A DNA stretch of 37,664 bases from Salinivirgaceae bacterium (GTDB lineage Bacteria > Bacteroidota > Bacteroidia > Bacteroidales > SZUA-534): the NCBI GenBank assembly GCA_027858735.1, contig JAQICC010000048.1, forward strand, positions 1 to 37,664, in the 5' to 3' direction. Shown here piece by piece: positions 35,080 through 37,664 of the stretch. Under the pieces are notes generated by a model. That model worked only from the letters and a program-made list of their open reading frames with translations. It was not told the DNA's origin and did no database searches. A program made the translations under genes and the position numbers. The stretch's first letter is position 1; each line of letters starts with the position of its first letter.

Positions 35080-36759
35080 ATGATTTCAAATAAAATTTAC
35101 ATTCCCCTAGTTTTCTTAATTACAGTGCTCATAACCATTAAGTCGGGATTTTCTCAAGATTTAAATCATGAAAAGGTTTATGTACATGTTAACAGAAATA
35201 TTTTACTAAGCGGATCGGACTTAAAATACTCGGCTTATATAAGCAATGAACACAATACTGAAGTAAGTACCATTGTTTATTTTAAGCTCATAGATTGCTA
35301 TCAAACTCCAATTTTACATTGGAATTCACCGGCTTACAACAACACCGTTTCAGGCATACATAAAATACCTGAAACCATTGAAAATGGGCAGTATTATCTA
35401 TTGGCTTACACCAATAAAATGCGTAATTATCCGATTGAAGCATTAAATACAACTCCTCTTATAATTCAACGAATTTATGAAGATGCTGGGGACTCCATAT
35501 GCATAGAAAAATCTCTTTCAAAATTTGATACCGCTCAAGCTAAATTAAGTTGGAATAAAAATAAGTTGCTAAATATAGAGGTGGTAAATAATGCTGATTT
35601 TAGCATAGCACTTAATCCTACCAAAGATTTAAAAATTGCCCAACTTTCAATTTCTGTTACGGAGTTATCAAACCTAAATTCAGTTAGCTCGGCTTCAAAC
35701 TTTATGCAACATACAAAGCAGGTTAATTCATATCTTAGAACTAACAACATTGAACCTTTACCTATCGAAAACGGATATAGTATTTTATCAGGTCAGCTTT
35801 TACGCCTACCCGATTCTGTTCCGGTCAGCTCTAAACTTGTGTATTTGGCCTATCCTGACAGCTCTGTTCATTTTAAACATTTTGAAACAAATGCAAAAGG
35901 TGAGTTTTGCTTTTTGCTCGACTCCACTTTCATGAATAAACAATTGTACTTACAAATGACCGACGCCGATTGCCATAAAGACAGTATAACATGGCTAGTT
36001 GACAAGAAAGAGTTACTTAATATTTCGGCGTTTAATCCTAAAAATATTGGAATTACACCCGATAATATGGAGTATATAACCCAGTTGCAGAAACGAGAGA
36101 TTGTTCAACGCGTTTACCATTCTTCTCAAATTTCAGAAAACAATGAACCAAATAATGCTTTTGTAAATAACTTTTTTCAAACCCCTTCATACATAACAAA
36201 ACCGTCAGACTATATTGAATTAAGCAATTTTCAAGACATTTGCGACAACATATTACCCTCCATAAGATTTAGGGTGGTAAACCATAAAGTTGAAATTGGT
36301 ATGGTAATAAATCAAGATGTGATATTTGAAAATGTTCTTATTTGCGTAAATGGCCTTCCATGTTTTAATATGAATTATATCGAAAATCTATCATCGAAAG
36401 ATATAAAACGAATTGAAACCTTTAATTCGGTTTTAATGCACGGAAACTTAACCTATAATGGCGTAATAGCAATTTACACGCACAAAAACCAGATAGATGA
36501 TAGGGCCTTTTGCAATCCTAATATATCATTGAAAAATAAATACCATAGGGCAAACACAAATAGCAAAATCTCATCTGAGTCAAATTTGCCTAAGGTAACA
36601 CCCGATATTTATTGGAATGAGAGTGTAAAAATAGATTCGGAACCAAAAACAATTCACATAAGAAAACCAGAGCTGGGTGCAAATTACAAAGTAGAAATTA
36701 ATGGCTTAATAAATAACATTACGCCTTTTAGCTATGAGAAAACTATTAAAATAAAATAA
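35080..36759 (+). CDS. Secreted MG2-like protein with orphan plug-like domain
   Basis: A 559-residue protein with a signal peptide ending GFSQ (about 25). Residues about 26-130 resemble the macroglobulin MG2-like domain of Bacteroidota envelope proteins: EKVYVHVNRNILLSGSDLKY and ENGQYYLLAYTNKMRNY. A carboxypeptidase-regulatory-like beta-sandwich seems to follow (about 230-310: SGQLLRLPDSVPVSSKLVYL). Residues about 415-475 resemble a TonB-receptor plug (ICVNGLPCFNMNYIENLSSKDIKRIE, GVIAIYTHKNQ) but no barrel follows. Related proteins I recall are longer, about 800 residues. It follows the DUF4249 gene by 37 bp. A structural or docking partner of the receptor is the most that can be inferred. 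Confidence 0.7.
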   Translation: MISNKIYIPLVFLITVLITIKSGFSQDLNHEKVYVHVNRNILLSGSDLKYSAYISNEHNTEVSTIVYFKLIDCYQTPILHWNSPAYNNTVSGIHKIPETIENGQYYLLAYTNKMRNYPIEALNTTPLIIQRIYEDAGDSICIEKSLSKFDTAQAKLSWNKNKLLNIEVVNNADFSIALNPTKDLKIAQLSISVTELSNLNSVSSASNFMQHTKQVNSYLRTNNIEPLPIENGYSILSGQLLRLPDSVPVSSKLVYLAYPDSSVHFKHFETNAKGEFCFLLDSTFMNKQLYLQMTDADCHKDSITWLVDKKELLNISAFNPKNIGITPDNMEYITQLQKREIVQRVYHSSQISENNEPNNAFVNNFFQTPSYITKPSDYIELSNFQDICDNILPSIRFRVVNHKVEIGMVINQDVIFENVLICVNGLPCFNMNYIENLSSKDIKRIETFNSVLMHGNLTYNGVIAIYTHKNQIDDRAFCNPNISLKNKYHRANTNSKISSESNLPKVTPDIYWNESVKIDSEPKTIHIRKPELGANYKVEINGLINNITPFSYEKTIKIK

Positions 36760-36767
36760 TGCATGAA

Positions 36768-36783
36768 ACCCTCAAGCGAGGGT
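36768..36783 (+). terminator. Weak hairpin after the MG2-like gene
   Basis: ACCCTC (36768-36773), a 4-nt loop and GAGGGT (36778-36783) form a 6-bp GC-rich stem 8 nt after the stop codon. No T-run follows (GGCAATTATTTG), so termination would be partial at best. It lies 70 nt before the next gene. Confidence 0.35.
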
Positions 36784-36853
36784 GGCAATTATTTGTATAG
36801 AAACTCGAACAAAATAAATACTTGATTATCACATTAAAACACACGTTAAACAT

Positions 36854-37537
36854 ATGGAATCATTTAAAATATTAGCAGCTATTATTTTAATTACTGCAAG
36901 CTCTATAGTATCGGCACAAGACCGTTTTTCTGATGCTTTTACAAAAGCTTTAGTAAGCAATAAATCGGTGCCCGTTACGGCAACATTGTTTATTAATGAA
37001 CATCCTTCGAAAAAAGAGCAATTCACAAGTAATTGGGAAAAAGGCAGCATTGTATTTACGAACGGTACTACAGCAACCAATTGCAATTTGCGCTACAATT
37101 GTTGGAAAGATGAGCTTATTTGGTTGCGCAACTCTGATTTTAAAACAGGAACCGTAATTAAAACTACGGTGCAGGAGTTTTCAATAAACAAGCAACGATT
37201 TATTAAATACGATGACAACCAAAGCCTTATAAAAACAAGCCTTTACCTTGAAGCATTAGCGATAGGAAAGGTATCATTATACTGCCATAGAAAAGTTACC
37301 TTTTTAAAATCGAGCGATACATTTTCTGACAATCACCAATACTACCTAAAGGTTAATGGCAAAATGATAAAAATTAATTTGAGAAAGTCGCGTGTTATGC
37401 CTCAATTTTCAGAAAGTCAACAAAAAGCTATAAAATTAATTTTACGCGAAAATCACCTCAAGCTTAAAGATGAATATGAATTGGCAAAGGCCTTAGATAT
37501 ATATAATGTTCAAATAAAAAGTAAATTGAACCTTTAA
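36854..37537 (+). CDS. Secreted protein of unknown function
   Basis: A 227-residue protein. A signal peptide is clear (about 1-21, IVSAQ). The mature part has no motif I recognise: a run of predicted beta strands (VPVTATLFINEH, GSIVFTNGTTA, YNCWKDELIWLR, VSLYCHRKVTFL, HQYYLKVNG) followed by a helical, charged C-terminus (about 180-227). Three cysteines fall in the mature region (about 76, 81 and 144). The layout resembles small secreted Bacteroidota proteins of 200 to 250 residues that bear a conserved but unassigned beta domain. It is the fourth gene of the plus-strand unit, 94 bp after the MG2-like gene, so co-transcription is possible but less certain because of the hairpin between them. 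Confidence 0.65.
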   Translation: MESFKILAAIILITASSIVSAQDRFSDAFTKALVSNKSVPVTATLFINEHPSKKEQFTSNWEKGSIVFTNGTTATNCNLRYNCWKDELIWLRNSDFKTGTVIKTTVQEFSINKQRFIKYDDNQSLIKTSLYLEALAIGKVSLYCHRKVTFLKSSDTFSDNHQYYLKVNGKMIKINLRKSRVMPQFSESQQKAIKLILRENHLKLKDEYELAKALDIYNVQIKSKLNL

Positions 37538-37571
37538 ATTCAAAAAAAATACAAGCCGTATATTTAGCCCC

Positions 37572-37579
37572 TATGTTTG
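37572..37579 (+). promoter_or_regulatory. Candidate -7 box near the right edge
   Basis: TATGTTTG matches the TAnnTTTG consensus exactly, 61 nt upstream of the ATG at 37641. No TTTG is seen at the -33 position, so support is partial. Confidence 0.3.
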
Positions 37580-37640
37580 TAATGAGATAAGTTCCATAGT
37601 AAATATTACATTTATTTATGAAACCAAAAAATAGAACATT

Positions 37641-37664
37641 ATGAACAAAAGTAAACAATTAGAT
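37641..37664 (+). CDS. First eight codons of a gene running off the window
   Basis: ATG at 37641 opens an uninterrupted frame (MNKSKQLD) to the right edge. The preceding AT-rich spacer, a -7 candidate and the same-strand position make a real start plausible, but eight codons cannot identify a product. Confidence 0.35.

Noticed and set aside
36829-37086. 85-codon minus-strand frame opposite the secreted unknown protein
   Set aside because: The plus-strand frame has a clear signal peptide and fits the unit's direction; the antisense frame has neither.

Overview
This window looks like a carbohydrate-degrading accessory region of a Bacteroidota chromosome. The evidence is low GC, a SusC/SusD pair, Bacteroidota-type lipoprotein signals, several C-terminal type IX secretion (T9SS) sorting domains, TonB-dependent receptors and a DUF4249 lipoprotein. 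The combination resembles a free-living or marine member of the Marinilabiliales/Bacteroidales, but the order is an inference and no RNA gene is present to test it.

The minus strand from about 30.4 kb down to 9.3 kb reads as a beta-mannan (probably acetylated galacto- or glucomannan) utilisation locus. In transcription order it encodes: GH26 mannanase lipoprotein, small membrane protein, S1 sulfatase, GH130 mannosylglucose phosphorylase, SusC, SusD, a CBM9-like T9SS protein, an intrinsic terminator, GH5_7-type mannanase lipoprotein, cellobiose/mannobiose 2-epimerase, GH28-like protein and GH27 alpha-galactosidase. After a gap holding a palindrome come an SGNH hydrolase with PKD-like and T9SS domains and a CE2-like acetyl esterase lipoprotein. 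The parts fit one pathway. Surface mannanases cut the chain, esterases and alpha-galactosidase remove acetyl and galactosyl groups, and SusC/D imports oligosaccharides. The epimerase converts mannobiose to mannosyl-glucose, which GH130 phosphorolyses to mannose-1-phosphate and glucose. The sulfatase and the GH28-like protein are not explained by a plain mannan substrate.

From 9.2 to 6.4 kb, on the plus strand, is a TPR/SpoIIE-phosphatase signalling protein, separated from the mannan locus by a convergent terminator hairpin. From 6.0 kb to the left edge the minus strand holds two GH5-type hydrolases, a membrane-anchored DUF362 protein with a T9SS-like tail, and the N-terminal two-thirds or less of a CBM/PKD-containing glycoside hydrolase cut by the window edge. 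Two of these genes share a near-identical promoter-region element at the same distance (73 nt) from their start codons.

From 31.1 kb to the right edge the plus strand carries a second export/uptake cassette: an STN-containing TonB-dependent receptor, a DUF4249 lipoprotein, an MG2-like protein with an orphan plug-like domain, a small secreted protein of unknown function and the first codons of another gene. The 715-bp divergent region between the two large units holds direct repeats and a promoter candidate for the mannan operon, and a 188-bp sequence bounded by inverted repeats. No transcription regulator, inner-membrane sugar transporter, tRNA, rRNA, transposase or CRISPR array was found in the window.
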